This document shows positions 44,213 through 55,734 of a stretch of DNA of 64,000 nucleotides, piece by piece (the stretch's first letter is position 1; every line of letters begins with the position of its first letter). The position numbers and the translations under genes were made by a program. The DNA is from Actinocorallia herbida (lineage in GTDB: Bacteria; Actinomycetota; Actinomycetes; Streptosporangiales; Streptosporangiaceae): NCBI RefSeq assembly GCF_003751225.1, contig NZ_RJKE01000001.1, forward strand, positions 8,246,001 to 8,310,000, given 5' to 3'. Below the pieces are notes generated by a model. That model was not told the DNA's origin and did not search any database. It worked only from the letters and a program-made list of their open reading frames with translations.

Positions 44213-45229
44213 GTGCGGATTACGGTGATCTGCGCCGCGGCCCTGCTGCTCGCCTCCGGGTGCGCGGGGGCGGCCGAGCCGCCGCGCGTGGCCTCGATCC
44301 CGATGGCCGCGAGCAGCGCCGACACCCCGCTGACGCCGGAGAGCGCCGCCACCGCGTTCCGGACGTGGACCGTCAACGACGATCTCGCCCGTGCCTCGGC
44401 CGACGGCCTGCTCGCCCAGTCCTGGTCGGAGGACTCCCAGCTCGGGGTCGGCGCCGCGGAGTTCCGGGCGGCGGCCGCGGCGGGGAAGACCCCCGTCCGG
44501 CACGGCTACGGGAAGCCGGCGCTGTGGGTGCCGCGGCTGACCGGGTACCCGCAGTGGTTCGTCGCCTCGGTCGAGCGGGACGGGTCCCGGGTGCTGATGG
44601 CGTTCATCCGCAAGAACCCCGACGCCCGGTTCCGGTTGAGCATCGCGGTCACGCCCGGCAAGGGCGTCAAGCTGCCCAAGGTGCCCGTGGACGAAGAGGG
44701 CTACGCCGCGCTCGTCGACTCCGCCGACCAGCAGGGCCTGCTCACCAGCCCCGGCGCGGTCGCGTCGCTCCAGGCCGCGGTGGCCGACGAGGGGCCGGGC
44801 AGCTTCTCGGCCCGGGTGCTGAAGGGCGGCCCGTACACGACCGGTCTGTTCAGCGCGCATGAGAAGGCCGCGCAGAAGGCGGCGAAGGACGGCCTGCGGC
44901 GCACCAGCACGTTCACGGTGCCGGTCCAGCCGGTCTTCGCGCTGCGCACCTCCGATGGCTCGGCGCTGGTGCTCTACCCGCTGACCAGCGACACCACGAC
45001 GGCGCGCAAGGACGCCTCGGACACCGCGCCGCTCCCGCTGCCGAAGGAGTTCGCCCACCTGATGCCGCTCGGCGGCGGCGTGTCGCGGGAGATCGAGGCC
45101 ACCGAGACGCACGAGATCGGCAGCCTCCAGTTCGCCGCCGTGGTCCCCGCGTACAAGGGCGGAGACGAGCGCCCAAAGGCCGCGGTGATCGCCCATGGCG
45201 GAGGGGTCACCAGGATCAATTCATCCTGA
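44213..45229 (+). CDS. Lipoprotein, unknown (paralogue of the next gene)
   Basis: 338 residues. GTG start with GGAAGGGGAC upstream. Signal peptide with lipobox LLASGC. The mature part has a helical N-terminal section (TPESAATAFRTWTVNDDLA) and a beta-rich section with YPQWFVASVERDGSRVLMAF. The next gene shares this layout (PRWFAVDAQSGTDTRHALLF), so they look like a tandem duplication. No enzymatic motif. Divergent from prfB. Confidence 0.8.
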   Translation: MRITVICAAALLLASGCAGAAEPPRVASIPMAASSADTPLTPESAATAFRTWTVNDDLARASADGLLAQSWSEDSQLGVGAAEFRAAAAAGKTPVRHGYGKPALWVPRLTGYPQWFVASVERDGSRVLMAFIRKNPDARFRLSIAVTPGKGVKLPKVPVDEEGYAALVDSADQQGLLTSPGAVASLQAAVADEGPGSFSARVLKGGPYTTGLFSAHEKAAQKAAKDGLRRTSTFTVPVQPVFALRTSDGSALVLYPLTSDTTTARKDASDTAPLPLPKEFAHLMPLGGGVSREIEATETHEIGSLQFAAVVPAYKGGDERPKAAVIAHGGGVTRINSS

Positions 45230-45302
45230 ACGCAGTGTGATCGGCCATGTACTGTGCGATGCTTCCGGGCGACGCACAGTCCATCACCCAACGAGGCCCT
45301 TC

Positions 45303-46238
45303 ATGCGCACTGCGTACACGGCACTTGCCGTTCTCCCACTCCTCCTCAGCTCCGCCTGCGGCGGTGGCGCGGACAAGGCGGCCGACGCCGACGCGCCGCC
45401 AGCCCTGACCCTGGACCAGGCGAAGACGGTCCTCACCGAGTTCCAGACGACGACGGCCAAGGCCGCCGGCGCCCTGAACGCCGCGCTGCTCACGCCGGTG
45501 GAGACCGGGCCGCAGCTCGAGATGGACACCGCGGCCTACAAGCTGCTCAAGGCGACCGACAAGAAGGCCCAGGCCGTGTCGTACGCCGACCCGATCTACT
45601 ACATCCCGCGGATCGCCGACGGCCAGCCGCGCTGGTTCGCCGTGGACGCCCAGTCCGGCACCGACACCCGGCACGCGCTCCTGTTCGTCGAGGAGGGCGA
45701 CGGGAGCTGGAAGCTCGCGGCCGACCCGCAGCGCAAGGAGGCGACGCCGCTCAAGGGCGTCACGGTCGACGGTTCCGGGTTCGCCGAGGTCGCCTCGGAC
45801 GGCCTCGCGCTCCAGCCCGCCCAGCTCGCCGACGCGCACGCCACGCTGCTGACCGACGGCCCGCAGGCCGCCGGGGCCGCGGGGCTCGCCTCCGGTCCGC
45901 AGACGACCGACACGCACGCGATGATCCAGAAGATCGACACCGGGCTGAACCAGGCCGGGGTCGCCTTCTCCACCACGTTCACTCCCGCGGGCACCTCCAC
46001 CTACGCGCTGCGGACCGACGACGGCGGCGCCTTCGTCTGGTACGTGCTGCGCCAGAAGGAGAACTACAAGGGCGACAAGGTCCCCGTCGCGGGCGACCTC
46101 GTCGGCCTCGCGCCCAAGGGCAAGGTCAAGAACCTCACCGCCACCACGCTCATCCAGTACCTGGCCTCCGTGCCGACGACCGGTGACGCCCAGGTGACCG
46201 CGGTGAGCCGCAAGGCCGTGGAGGCCACCTCCTCCTGA
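45303..46238 (+). CDS. Lipoprotein, unknown (tandem paralogue)
   Basis: 311 residues, start ATG (MRTAYTALAVLPLLLSSACG) with lipobox LLSSAC. Domain plan as in the preceding gene: LTLDQAKTVLTEFQTTTAKA, then YYIPRIADGQPRWFAVD and a long C-terminal beta-rich region ending IQYLASVPTTGD. 73 bp separate the two genes. Membrane-anchored outside the cytoplasm. Function unknown. Confidence 0.8.
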   Translation: MRTAYTALAVLPLLLSSACGGGADKAADADAPPALTLDQAKTVLTEFQTTTAKAAGALNAALLTPVETGPQLEMDTAAYKLLKATDKKAQAVSYADPIYYIPRIADGQPRWFAVDAQSGTDTRHALLFVEEGDGSWKLAADPQRKEATPLKGVTVDGSGFAEVASDGLALQPAQLADAHATLLTDGPQAAGAAGLASGPQTTDTHAMIQKIDTGLNQAGVAFSTTFTPAGTSTYALRTDDGGAFVWYVLRQKENYKGDKVPVAGDLVGLAPKGKVKNLTATTLIQYLASVPTTGDAQVTAVSRKAVEATSS

Positions 46239-46324
46239 CGGCCCTGCGCCGGAGCGACTCCGGCCCCCGGCGCGCCGATGCGGGGCGTTACGACCGCTGC
46301 CCCGTCCCGCACCGGCGTTGAAAT

Positions 46325-46359
46325 ACGAAGGGCGCCCCTGGATGGGGGGCGCCCTTCGT
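46325..46359. terminator. Strong bidirectional terminator
   Basis: ACGAAGGGCGCCCC pairs with GGGGCGCCCTTCGT (14 bp perfect, 7-base loop) between the convergent lipoprotein and glutamate dehydrogenase genes. Confidence 0.8.
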
Positions 46360-46404
46360 GCTGTGCGACCCGCGCGGTGCGCCCCGCGCGGGCCCGTCAG
46401 GGGG

Positions 46405-49400
46405 CTAGTCCGGCAGGGTGCTGGCCCGGACCAGGGTGCGGATGGCGCGCAGCGCGACCGACAGGGTCGCCAGGTCGTAGCTGTCGCTCTCCCAGATCTC
46501 CGAGAGCATCTGGCCCGACCGCCGCACCGCGGCCTCGTTGCGCAGGTTCCACGCGGCGACCCGGGCCTCCGGGTCACCGGTCGGGGTGTTCACCAGGACG
46601 TCCCTGGCGAGTTCCGCGTGCGCGGCGTACAGGTCGTCGCGCAGCGCCGAGCGGGCCATCGCCTTCCACCTGTCGTCCCGCGAGAGCGCGAAGATCCGCT
46701 CCCGCAGCCGGGCGAGCTGGAGCCGGTCACCGAGGTCGAAGTACACCTCGGCCACCTCCTGGACGGGCTTGCCCGTGCCGTGCGCGGTCTCGACGAGATC
46801 CAGCGTGGAGTAGGCGGCCACCATGATCGCGGCACGCTCGGCGAGGTCCAGCGGGACGCCCCGGGCCGCGTACATGTCGCGCCGCTCGGTGAACGTCTCG
46901 AGGTCACGCCCTGACAGCAGGCCGGGCAGGGCCGTCTGGAGCTTGCGCGCCCCGTCCCTGAACCGCGCGATGGAGGCCCGGATGTCGAACGGGGGCCGCC
47001 GGTTGGCCACCAGCCAGCGGGTCGCCCGCTCGGTGAGCTTGCGCGATTCGAGCAGCAGCTTGATCTGCGCGGACTGCTCGATCTGCCCGCCGACCGCCTC
47101 GACGTCCGCCCAGTACCGCTGCATGTCGAAGACCTCGCGGGCCACCAGGTAGGCGCGGGCGAGATCGGCGGGGGACGCCCCGGTCTCCTCGTTCAACCGG
47201 AAGATGAACGTGGTGCCCGAGTTGTTGACGACGTCGTTCACCACCTGGGTCGCGATGATCTCGCGGCGCAGCGGGTGCTCGTCCATCGACTGCCGGAACC
47301 GCTCGCGCAGCGCCGTCGGGAAGTACTGGACGAGCCAGTCCTCCAGGTACGGGTCGTCCGGCAGGGTCGAGTCGGTGATCTCGTCGTCGAGGGTGAGCTT
47401 GGTGTAGGCCAGCAGGATCGAGATCTCCGGGGAGACCAGGCCCTGGCCGGCCTGGCGGCGCTCGGCGATCGTCTTGTCGTCGGGCAGCGCCTCGAGCCTG
47501 CGGTTGATGCCGCCCTCGCGCTCCAGCTTGCGCAGGTAGCGGGAGTGGACGTGCATCATGCTCGCCGCCTGCGACCTGGTCGCGCCCAGCACCACGTTCT
47601 GCCGGTAGTTGTCGCGCAGGACCATCGCGCCGACCTCGTCGGTCATCTCGTCCAGCAGGGCGTCGCGCTGGCGGAGCGTCAGTTCGCCGTCGCGGACCGC
47701 CTTGTCCAGCAGGATCTTGATGTTCACCTCGTGGTCGGAGGTGTCCACGCCCGCGGAGTTGTCGATGAAGTCGGTGTTGACCAGGCCGCCCTGCTTGGCG
47801 TACTCGATCCGGCCGAGCTGGGTGAGCCCCAGGTTGCCGCCCTCGCCGACGACCTTGCAGCGCAGTTCGCCGCCGTCGACGCGGACCGGGTCGTTGGCCT
47901 TGTCGCCGACGTCGGCGTTGCTCTCGGTGGACGCCTTGACGTAGGTGCCGATGCCGCCGTTCCACAGCAGGTCGACCGGGGCGAGCAGGGCCGCCCTGAT
48001 CAGCTCGAACGGGGTCAGCGCGTTGACGCCCTCGGGGATCCCGAGCGCCGCCCGCATCTGTCGGCTGATCCGGATCGACTTGGCCGTGCGCGGGAACACG
48101 CCACCGCCCTCGGAGATGAGGGAGGCGTCGTAGTCGGCCCAGGAGCTGCGCGGCAGCGCGAACATCCGGCCGCGCTCGGCGAAGGACCGCGCGGGGTCGG
48201 GATCGGGGTCGATGAAGATGTGCCGGTGGTCGAAGGCGCACACCAGCTTGATGTGCTCCGACAGCAGCATCCCGTTGCCGAAGACGTCGCCGGACATGTC
48301 GCCGACGCCGACGACCGTGAAGTCCTCGGTCTGGGTGTCCCGGCCGAGGGTGCCGAAGTGGTACTTCACCGACTCCCAGGCGCCGCGGGCGGTGATGCCC
48401 ATGGCCTTGTGGTCGTAGCCGACCGAGCCGCCGGAGGCGAACGCGTCGCCGAGCCAGAAGCCGTAGTCGGCGGCGACGCCGTTGGCGATGTCGGAGAAGG
48501 CCGCGGTGCCCTTGTCCGCGGCGACGACGAGGTAGGTGTCGTCGCCGTCGTGCCGGACGACGTTCGGGGCGGGCACGACCTTGCCGTCGACGAGGTTGTC
48601 GGTGACGTCGAGCAGACCGGAGATGAACTCCTTGTAGCAGGCGATGCCGTCGGACAGCCACTGGTCGCGGTCGATCGCCGGGTCGGGCAGCCTCTTGCCG
48701 ACGAACCCGCCCTTGGCCCCGGCCGGGACGATGACGGTGTTCTTCACCGCCTGCGCCTTGACCAGGCCGAGGACCTCGGTGCGGAAGTCCTCGCGCCGGT
48801 CCGACCAGCGCAGGCCGCCGCGGGCGACCGACCCGAACCGCAGGTGGACGCCCTCGACCCGGGGCGAGTAGACGAAGATCTCGAACTTCGGCCGCGGCTC
48901 CGGCACCTCGGGGATGCGGGCCGGGTCGAACTTGAGCGACAGGTACGGGCGGCCCTGCCAGAAGTTGGTGCGGAGCGTGCCCTGGACCATGTCGAAGAAG
49001 CTGCGCAGGATACGGTCCTCGTCGAGGCTGGCGACCTCGTCGAGCATCCCGGACAGCTCCTCGGAGATGGCGTCGCTGCGCTCGTCGGCGCCGGCGGTGA
49101 GGGCCGGGTTGAGGCGCGACTCCCAGAGCCGGACCAGCAGCCGCGCGATCGCGGGGTTCCCGCGCAGCACGTCCTCGATGTAGTGCTGGGTGAAGGCGGT
49201 GCCGATCTGGCGCAGGTACTTGGCGTAGGCGCGCAGCACCATCGTCTGCTGCCAGGTGAGCCCGGCGTGCAGGACGAGGGCGTTGAAGCCGTCGCTCTCC
49301 ACGTCGCCGCGCCACAGCGCCATCAGCGCTTCCTGGAACAGGCCCTTGAGGCGCCCCTCCTCCACGTCCGTGACGGAGTGGCGCAGGCCCAGGTCATAGA

Positions 49401-51231
49401 TGAAGTACCTGCTGCGGTCACCGGTGTTGATCTCGTACGGCCGCTCGTCGACGACCTCGACGCCCATGTTCTGCAGCAGCGGCAGCACGTGGGACAGCGA
49501 GATGGGCTCGCCGCGGTGGTAGATCTTCAGCCGGATCTCGCCGGGGCCCGCCTCGTACGGTTCGTACAGGCTCATGGTGGTCTCGACGGCCTCGTCGAGG
49601 GTGTCGAGGCTGCGGAGGTCGGCCACGGCGGTGCGGGCCGGGAAATCGGCCTTGTAGGCCTCGGGGAAGGCGTCCCCGAACCTTGAGGACAGCGCGCGGG
49701 CGGGCTCCTCGCCGACCTGGGTGACGATCGCCTCGGCCAGGTCGTCCGACCACGAGCGGGTCGCGGCGGCGAGCCTGGTCTCCAGCTCGTCGGGATCGAC
49801 GTCCGGCAGGTCGCGGCCGCGCTCGCCGCGCACCACGACGTGCAGGCGGGCCAGCTGTCCCTCGGTGACCTGGGCGCTGTAGTCGACCGCGACGCCGTCG
49901 AAGGCCCGGCGCAGGATCTCCTGGATGCGCAGCCTGATCTGGGTCGTGTACCTGTCGCGCGGCAGGTAGACCATGCACGACATGTAGCGGCCGTAGTCGT
50001 CCTTGCGCAGGAACAGCTTGACCCGGCGGCGATCGCGCAGCCGCAGGACGCCCGTCGCGATCCGGACGAGGTCGTCGACCGACGTCTGGAACAGCTCGTC
50101 GCGCGGGTAGTCCTCCAGGATCTCGATGAGGTCCTGGCCGTCGTAGGACTCGGGGGTGACCTCGGCGCGCTGGAGGACCTCGTCGAGCTTGCGCTTGAGC
50201 ACCGGGATGTGCGAGATCGACTCGGAGTAGGCGACGTGCGTGAACAGCCCGAGGAAGCGCCGCTCGCCGACGACCTCGCCCGCCTCGAACCGCTTCACCC
50301 CGATGTAGTCGAGGTAGTGCGGGCGATGGACCGTCGCACGGCTGTTGGCCTTGGTGAGGATGAGCATCTTCGGCTCGCGCGCCTTGGCCCTGACCTCGGG
50401 CGGCATCGCGGCGAAGCTGCCGGACTCCTTCTTCTCCTCGCGCAGGACGCCGAGGCCCGTGCCGGGGACGGGCACCAGCGTCGTGCCGTCCTCCGACAGG
50501 TCGTAGTCGCGGTAGCCGAGGAAGGTGAAGTGGCCGTCGGCGAGCCAGTCGAGCAGCTCGACGCCCTCGGCGATCTCCTTCTCCGGCAGCGGCGGCGGGT
50601 CCTCCCGCACGTCGAGCGCGATCTGGCCGGCGAGCGACTGCATCATCGGCTCGTCCTCGTCGGCCATGTAGACGTCCTTGAGGACGCGTTCGAGATCGGC
50701 CTTCAGCTCGCCGAGCGTCTCCGGCTCGGTGGTCCGGTCGATCTCTATGTGCAGCCACGACTCGTCGACGTCGTCGAGGATGTCGCGGCTGTGCCGGAAG
50801 CTCTCCAGCCTCCCGTCCGCGTCTCGGTCGACGCCCATCAGCGGGTGCACGATCAGGTGGACGGCGAGCCCGTGCCGGTTCAGCTCCATGGTGAGCGAAT
50901 CGATCAGGTAGGGCATGTCGTCGGTGACCGCCTGCACCACGCTGTGCCCGGGGTCCCAGCCGTATTCCTCCACCCCTGGGGTGAAGACCCGCAGGAGGGT
51001 CTGGCCCGGCTTGCGGCGCTCGCCGAAGTGCCGGTGCCCGAGCGCGGGCCCGCAGACGTCGGCGGGGTCGCGGGTGAGCAGGTCCTCCGGGGCGACCTGC
51101 CGGTAGTACAGCCTAAGGAAATCCAGCACCTGCTCGGTCTCGTGCGGTTTGGCGCACGTGTGCGCCGCCCGGCGCAGCAGGTCGTCCTTGGCTTCGTCGA
51201 GTGTGCCCATGGTCGGCAGCGATCCCTTCAT
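46405..51231 (-). CDS. gdh: Large NAD-specific glutamate dehydrogenase (L-180 class)
   Basis: 1608 residues, the length of this class (about 1600). N-terminal ACT-like and helical regulatory regions occupy the first 650 residues; the catalytic core (about 700-1300) includes VARGGLRWSDRREDFRTEVL, PAGAKGGFVGKRL, VVGVGDMSGDVFGNGML and NADVGDKANDPVRVDGGELR. It oxidises glutamate to 2-oxoglutarate and ammonium with NAD. ATG at 51231 sits just after an AACGGAG; MGTLDEAKDD at 51210 is an alternative start. A Ser/Thr kinase gene lies 79 bp upstream on the same strand; in mycobacteria this enzyme is controlled through a kinase and GarA. Confidence 0.95.
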   Translation of the reverse strand: MKGSLPTMGTLDEAKDDLLRRAAHTCAKPHETEQVLDFLRLYYRQVAPEDLLTRDPADVCGPALGHRHFGERRKPGQTLLRVFTPGVEEYGWDPGHSVVQAVTDDMPYLIDSLTMELNRHGLAVHLIVHPLMGVDRDADGRLESFRHSRDILDDVDESWLHIEIDRTTEPETLGELKADLERVLKDVYMADEDEPMMQSLAGQIALDVREDPPPLPEKEIAEGVELLDWLADGHFTFLGYRDYDLSEDGTTLVPVPGTGLGVLREEKKESGSFAAMPPEVRAKAREPKMLILTKANSRATVHRPHYLDYIGVKRFEAGEVVGERRFLGLFTHVAYSESISHIPVLKRKLDEVLQRAEVTPESYDGQDLIEILEDYPRDELFQTSVDDLVRIATGVLRLRDRRRVKLFLRKDDYGRYMSCMVYLPRDRYTTQIRLRIQEILRRAFDGVAVDYSAQVTEGQLARLHVVVRGERGRDLPDVDPDELETRLAAATRSWSDDLAEAIVTQVGEEPARALSSRFGDAFPEAYKADFPARTAVADLRSLDTLDEAVETTMSLYEPYEAGPGEIRLKIYHRGEPISLSHVLPLLQNMGVEVVDERPYEINTGDRSRYFIYDLGLRHSVTDVEEGRLKGLFQEALMALWRGDVESDGFNALVLHAGLTWQQTMVLRAYAKYLRQIGTAFTQHYIEDVLRGNPAIARLLVRLWESRLNPALTAGADERSDAISEELSGMLDEVASLDEDRILRSFFDMVQGTLRTNFWQGRPYLSLKFDPARIPEVPEPRPKFEIFVYSPRVEGVHLRFGSVARGGLRWSDRREDFRTEVLGLVKAQAVKNTVIVPAGAKGGFVGKRLPDPAIDRDQWLSDGIACYKEFISGLLDVTDNLVDGKVVPAPNVVRHDGDDTYLVVAADKGTAAFSDIANGVAADYGFWLGDAFASGGSVGYDHKAMGITARGAWESVKYHFGTLGRDTQTEDFTVVGVGDMSGDVFGNGMLLSEHIKLVCAFDHRHIFIDPDPDPARSFAERGRMFALPRSSWADYDASLISEGGGVFPRTAKSIRISRQMRAALGIPEGVNALTPFELIRAALLAPVDLLWNGGIGTYVKASTESNADVGDKANDPVRVDGGELRCKVVGEGGNLGLTQLGRIEYAKQGGLVNTDFIDNSAGVDTSDHEVNIKILLDKAVRDGELTLRQRDALLDEMTDEVGAMVLRDNYRQNVVLGATRSQAASMMHVHSRYLRKLEREGGINRRLEALPDDKTIAERRQAGQGLVSPEISILLAYTKLTLDDEITDSTLPDDPYLEDWLVQYFPTALRERFRQSMDEHPLRREIIATQVVNDVVNNSGTTFIFRLNEETGASPADLARAYLVAREVFDMQRYWADVEAVGGQIEQSAQIKLLLESRKLTERATRWLVANRRPPFDIRASIARFRDGARKLQTALPGLLSGRDLETFTERRDMYAARGVPLDLAERAAIMVAAYSTLDLVETAHGTGKPVQEVAEVYFDLGDRLQLARLRERIFALSRDDRWKAMARSALRDDLYAAHAELARDVLVNTPTGDPEARVAAWNLRNEAAVRRSGQMLSEIWESDSYDLATLSVALRAIRTLVRASTLPD

Positions 51232-51310
51232 CACTCCGTTGTGATGTCCGCATGCGTACCACGCCCACCCTAGACCTCCGGGCATCGGGGCCGGGTCCCG
51301 TCCCCCCGCG

Positions 51311-52807
51311 TCAGGCCCGGACGCGGCCCGTCGTCGTGGTGCCGGCGCCGCCCGCCGTGCCGGGATCCGGGGTCGTGGTCGCCGTCGGCTCCACGGGGTC
51401 GGTCGGCTCGGGCGTCGGCTCGACCGGGTCGGTCGGCTCGGTCGTCGGCTCCGTCGTCTCGTCGGGGTCGTCCGGGGCGTCGGTCGTCTGCGACGGCTTG
51501 ACGGTGGGCTTCGTCGGCTTGGTCGTCGGGGTCTCGGTCGCCTCGGTCGGGGACGGGCCCGTGCCCTGGCCGCTCTGGCCGCCCGGGTCCACCGGCTTGG
51601 ACGGCTTGGGGGTGTCGATCGGACGACCCTCCCGGTCGGTGTCCAGACCGGTGCTCGACGGCGTCGTTATCGTGTTCGGGACCGCGGTGGAGCCGGAGGA
51701 GATCCGGTAGATGACGAAGCCCGCGCCGCCCGCGGTGAACACCGCGAACGAGACCGCGGCCGCGGTGATGAACCACGGGACCTTGGCGGCGCGGCGGGCC
51801 TGGCGGGCCTCGCGCCGCGGGTAGACGCCGGGCACTGCGGGCAGCTCGCCGCCGCGGGCCGCCCACTGGGCCGGGCTGAGGCCCTGGACCGTGGTGCGGC
51901 CGGGGTCGAGCGAGGTGGTGTTGGGGTCGCCCTGGACGGCGAGGGCCGCGCCCGCGTTCAGCATCGCGGTCGGCTCGTCGCCCGGCGCGACGACCGGGGT
52001 GGGCGCGTCGGCGTGGCCGAGCAGCCGCATGAGGACGTCGCGGGTGGACGGGCGGTCGTGGGGGTTCTTGGCGAGGCAGGCGCTGATGAGCGTGCGCAGC
52101 GAGCCCTGGAGGTTGCCGAGCTCCGGCTCGTGGTTGGCGATCCGGTTGATCACGGCCATGATCGTGTCCTGGCCGAACGGCGGCTCGCCGGTCGCGGCGT
52201 AGACCATCGTGGACGCCCAGCAGAACACGTCGGCGGCGGTGCTCACCTCTTCGCCCTCGACCTGCTCGGGCGACATGTACGAGGGGGTGCCGATGACCCG
52301 GCTGGTGAGGGTCGTCGAGGAGCTGAGGGCCTTGGCGACGCCGAAGTCGATCACCCGCGGGCCGTCGGGGCCCAGCAGGACGTTGTGCGGCTTGAAGTCG
52401 CGGTGGATGATCCCCGCCTGGTGGATCGACACCAGGGCCGTCGCGGTGCCTACCGCGAGCCGCTCCAGGTCGGCCTCGTCGAGCGGGCCGTCCTGCTGGA
52501 CGCGCGCCTGGAGGCTCGGGCCCGGCACGAACTCGCTGACCGTGTAGAACTGGTCGCCGTCGGCGCCCACGTCGTACAGACGCGCGGTGCAGAAGGGCGC
52601 CACCTTCTTGGCGACCTCCACCTCCCGCAGGAACCTGGCGCGCGCCTTGTCGTCGGCCTCCAGGTGCAGCAGCTTGATCGCGCGCGGTTCGCCGCCGTCG
52701 ATGTGCCGGCCGAGGTAGACGACGCCCTGCCCGCCCTCGCCGAGCCGCCCCTCGATCTGGTACTGGCCAAGGCGCAGCGGATCATTGGACCGAAGCTCCG
52801 CCACCAT
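51311..52807 (-). CDS. Transmembrane Ser/Thr protein kinase (PknB family, no sensor domain)
   Basis: 498 residues. The kinase domain (about 15-265) has all catalytic elements: GRLGEGGQGVVYLG, AIKLL lysine, HRDFKPHNVLL, DFGVAK and GTPSYMSPEQ. A juxtamembrane linker leads to one TM helix (WFITAAAVSFAVFTAGGAGF, about 345). The outside part is only a Pro/Thr/Glu repeat tail (TEPTTEPTDPVEPT), without PASTA or other sensor modules. It is directly upstream of gdh in the same orientation, so the dehydrogenase or a GarA-like regulator may be a target (inference). Confidence 0.9.
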   Translation of the reverse strand: MVAELRSNDPLRLGQYQIEGRLGEGGQGVVYLGRHIDGGEPRAIKLLHLEADDKARARFLREVEVAKKVAPFCTARLYDVGADGDQFYTVSEFVPGPSLQARVQQDGPLDEADLERLAVGTATALVSIHQAGIIHRDFKPHNVLLGPDGPRVIDFGVAKALSSSTTLTSRVIGTPSYMSPEQVEGEEVSTAADVFCWASTMVYAATGEPPFGQDTIMAVINRIANHEPELGNLQGSLRTLISACLAKNPHDRPSTRDVLMRLLGHADAPTPVVAPGDEPTAMLNAGAALAVQGDPNTTSLDPGRTTVQGLSPAQWAARGGELPAVPGVYPRREARQARRAAKVPWFITAAAVSFAVFTAGGAGFVIYRISSGSTAVPNTITTPSSTGLDTDREGRPIDTPKPSKPVDPGGQSGQGTGPSPTEATETPTTKPTKPTVKPSQTTDAPDDPDETTEPTTEPTDPVEPTPEPTDPVEPTATTTPDPGTAGGAGTTTTGRVRA

Positions 52808-53291
52808 TGTTGGTCTTCCCCCGTCGTCGCCGCCTTACGGCACCCGTCACTACACCGAGCCCGGCCGTTCGCTTCGCCGTGCTCGCCCGCGTGTCGGATG
52901 GACTGTACAGGCGCGAAGCCGGGGGGCGCAGTAGAGCACCTTTTTGGAACAGGACGCCCGAAGACCCCCTAACCGTTGCCCGGTACGGAGAATTACTTTC
53001 CCGCGCGGGACCTGACCTGGATTTTTCTGATCCACACCTTCGGCGCAAGTGACTTGCCTCACATCGTGCCGGACGGGGTCCTCCACGTCGAGCCTTAACG
53101 CGAACGGAGGTCCGCCTGTCGGAAAGCGACGGGCCGCCGCGGCGCTTGGACCTCGGGTTCCAGACCCGTCCGACGGCTTCGTAAGAAAAGAGTGACAGGA
53201 CGGCGACGGCTGGGTCGCGGTTCGGTGAACACCCCTTCCCCGGCCGTCGGATCGCCCTCCGGAAGGGGTCTGAGCAGCCTTGAGAGGACCG
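52808..53291. other. 480-bp intergenic region upstream of the kinase gene
   Basis: Noncoding gap between the HAD stop (53292) and the kinase start, with both genes reading to the left. AT-richer patches near 52937-52946 and 53018-53031 are candidate promoter segments for the kinase. I found no tRNA, hairpin with T-run or clear operator. Confidence 0.45.
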
Positions 53292-54005
53292 TCAGCCGCG
53301 AGTGAGCCGGTCGACCGCGACGAGGACCGCGCGGGTGTCGGCGAGCCCCGGCAGCACCTCGTCCGCGCCCGCCGCGCGCAGTTCCGTCTCCGTCGCGGTG
53401 CCGGTCGCGACGCCGAGGCAGCGGGCGCGCGCGATCTGGGCCGCCCGGACGTCCAGCGGATGGTCGGCGACGAGCACGGTGGCCGACTCGGCGATCGTCG
53501 TCTTGTAGGCGGCCGCCGCCTTGATCCGCGAGGTCTCGATCGTCGCGCCCTTGGGGTAGACCGGCGAGAAGTACCCGCCGACGGCGAGGTCGAGATGGCG
53601 GTCCAGGCCGAGTTCGGCGAGCTTGATCCGGGCGGCGGCCTCCAGCGACCCCGTCAGCACCGACTGGATCGCGCCCGGAAGCCGTCCCGCCGCCTCCAGC
53701 GCCTCCGCCGCCCCCGGCAGGGCCCGCGCGTGCGCCCGCACCCTGTCCCGCCGGACCGAGTACGCCCGCGCCAGCGCCGCGGTGAACGCGTCGAGATGGT
53801 CGTCGCCGGTCACCACCCCGTTGAACGCCAGGGTCTCGAACACGATCTCCGACTCGGTCCGCCCCGCGGTCGGGGCCATCCGCTCCATAGGGACCCCCGC
53901 GACCTCCTGGAACGCCTCCGCGTACGCCTCACGCGTGACGCGCCCCGCGTCGAGCAGGGTGTGGTCCACATTCCACAAGATCAACCGATGACGACGCACC
54001 CGCAC
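53292..54005 (-). CDS. HAD-fold protein with Asn at the nucleophile position
   Basis: 237 residues. HAD fold, PGP-like: motif I is LILWNVDHTLLD (residues 8-19), with Asn where the aspartyl nucleophile belongs and Asp kept two residues later. Motif II is SVLTGS, the Lys motif is VYPKGATI, and motif IV is VLVADHPLDVRAA (GD replaced by AD). Normal phosphoryl-aspartate chemistry should not occur unless the Asn is deamidated. Many actinobacteria carry related WNxDHT proteins, so this is a subfamily trait rather than recent decay (from memory). It starts at GTG or ATG near 54005; the downstream neighbour is the kinase-gdh pair. Confidence 0.75.
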   Translation of the reverse strand: MRVRRHRLILWNVDHTLLDAGRVTREAYAEAFQEVAGVPMERMAPTAGRTESEIVFETLAFNGVVTGDDHLDAFTAALARAYSVRRDRVRAHARALPGAAEALEAAGRLPGAIQSVLTGSLEAAARIKLAELGLDRHLDLAVGGYFSPVYPKGATIETSRIKAAAAYKTTIAESATVLVADHPLDVRAAQIARARCLGVATGTATETELRAAGADEVLPGLADTRAVLVAVDRLTRG

Positions 54006-54040
54006 ATGATGTCAGGCGCCCAGCGTGCCGCCTACAGGCG

Positions 54041-55666
<1,626 letters not shown>

Positions 55667-55734
55667 GATCCGGTCATTACCCCGCGTCATGGGCGTGGCA
55701 ACCGTCCGTGAACGGATGCGGAGAGGCCGGACCG

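Noticed and set aside
53018-53060. Possible tRNA or riboswitch in the AT-richer patch upstream of the kinase
   Set aside because: No cloverleaf, T-arm sequence or known aptamer consensus could be built.
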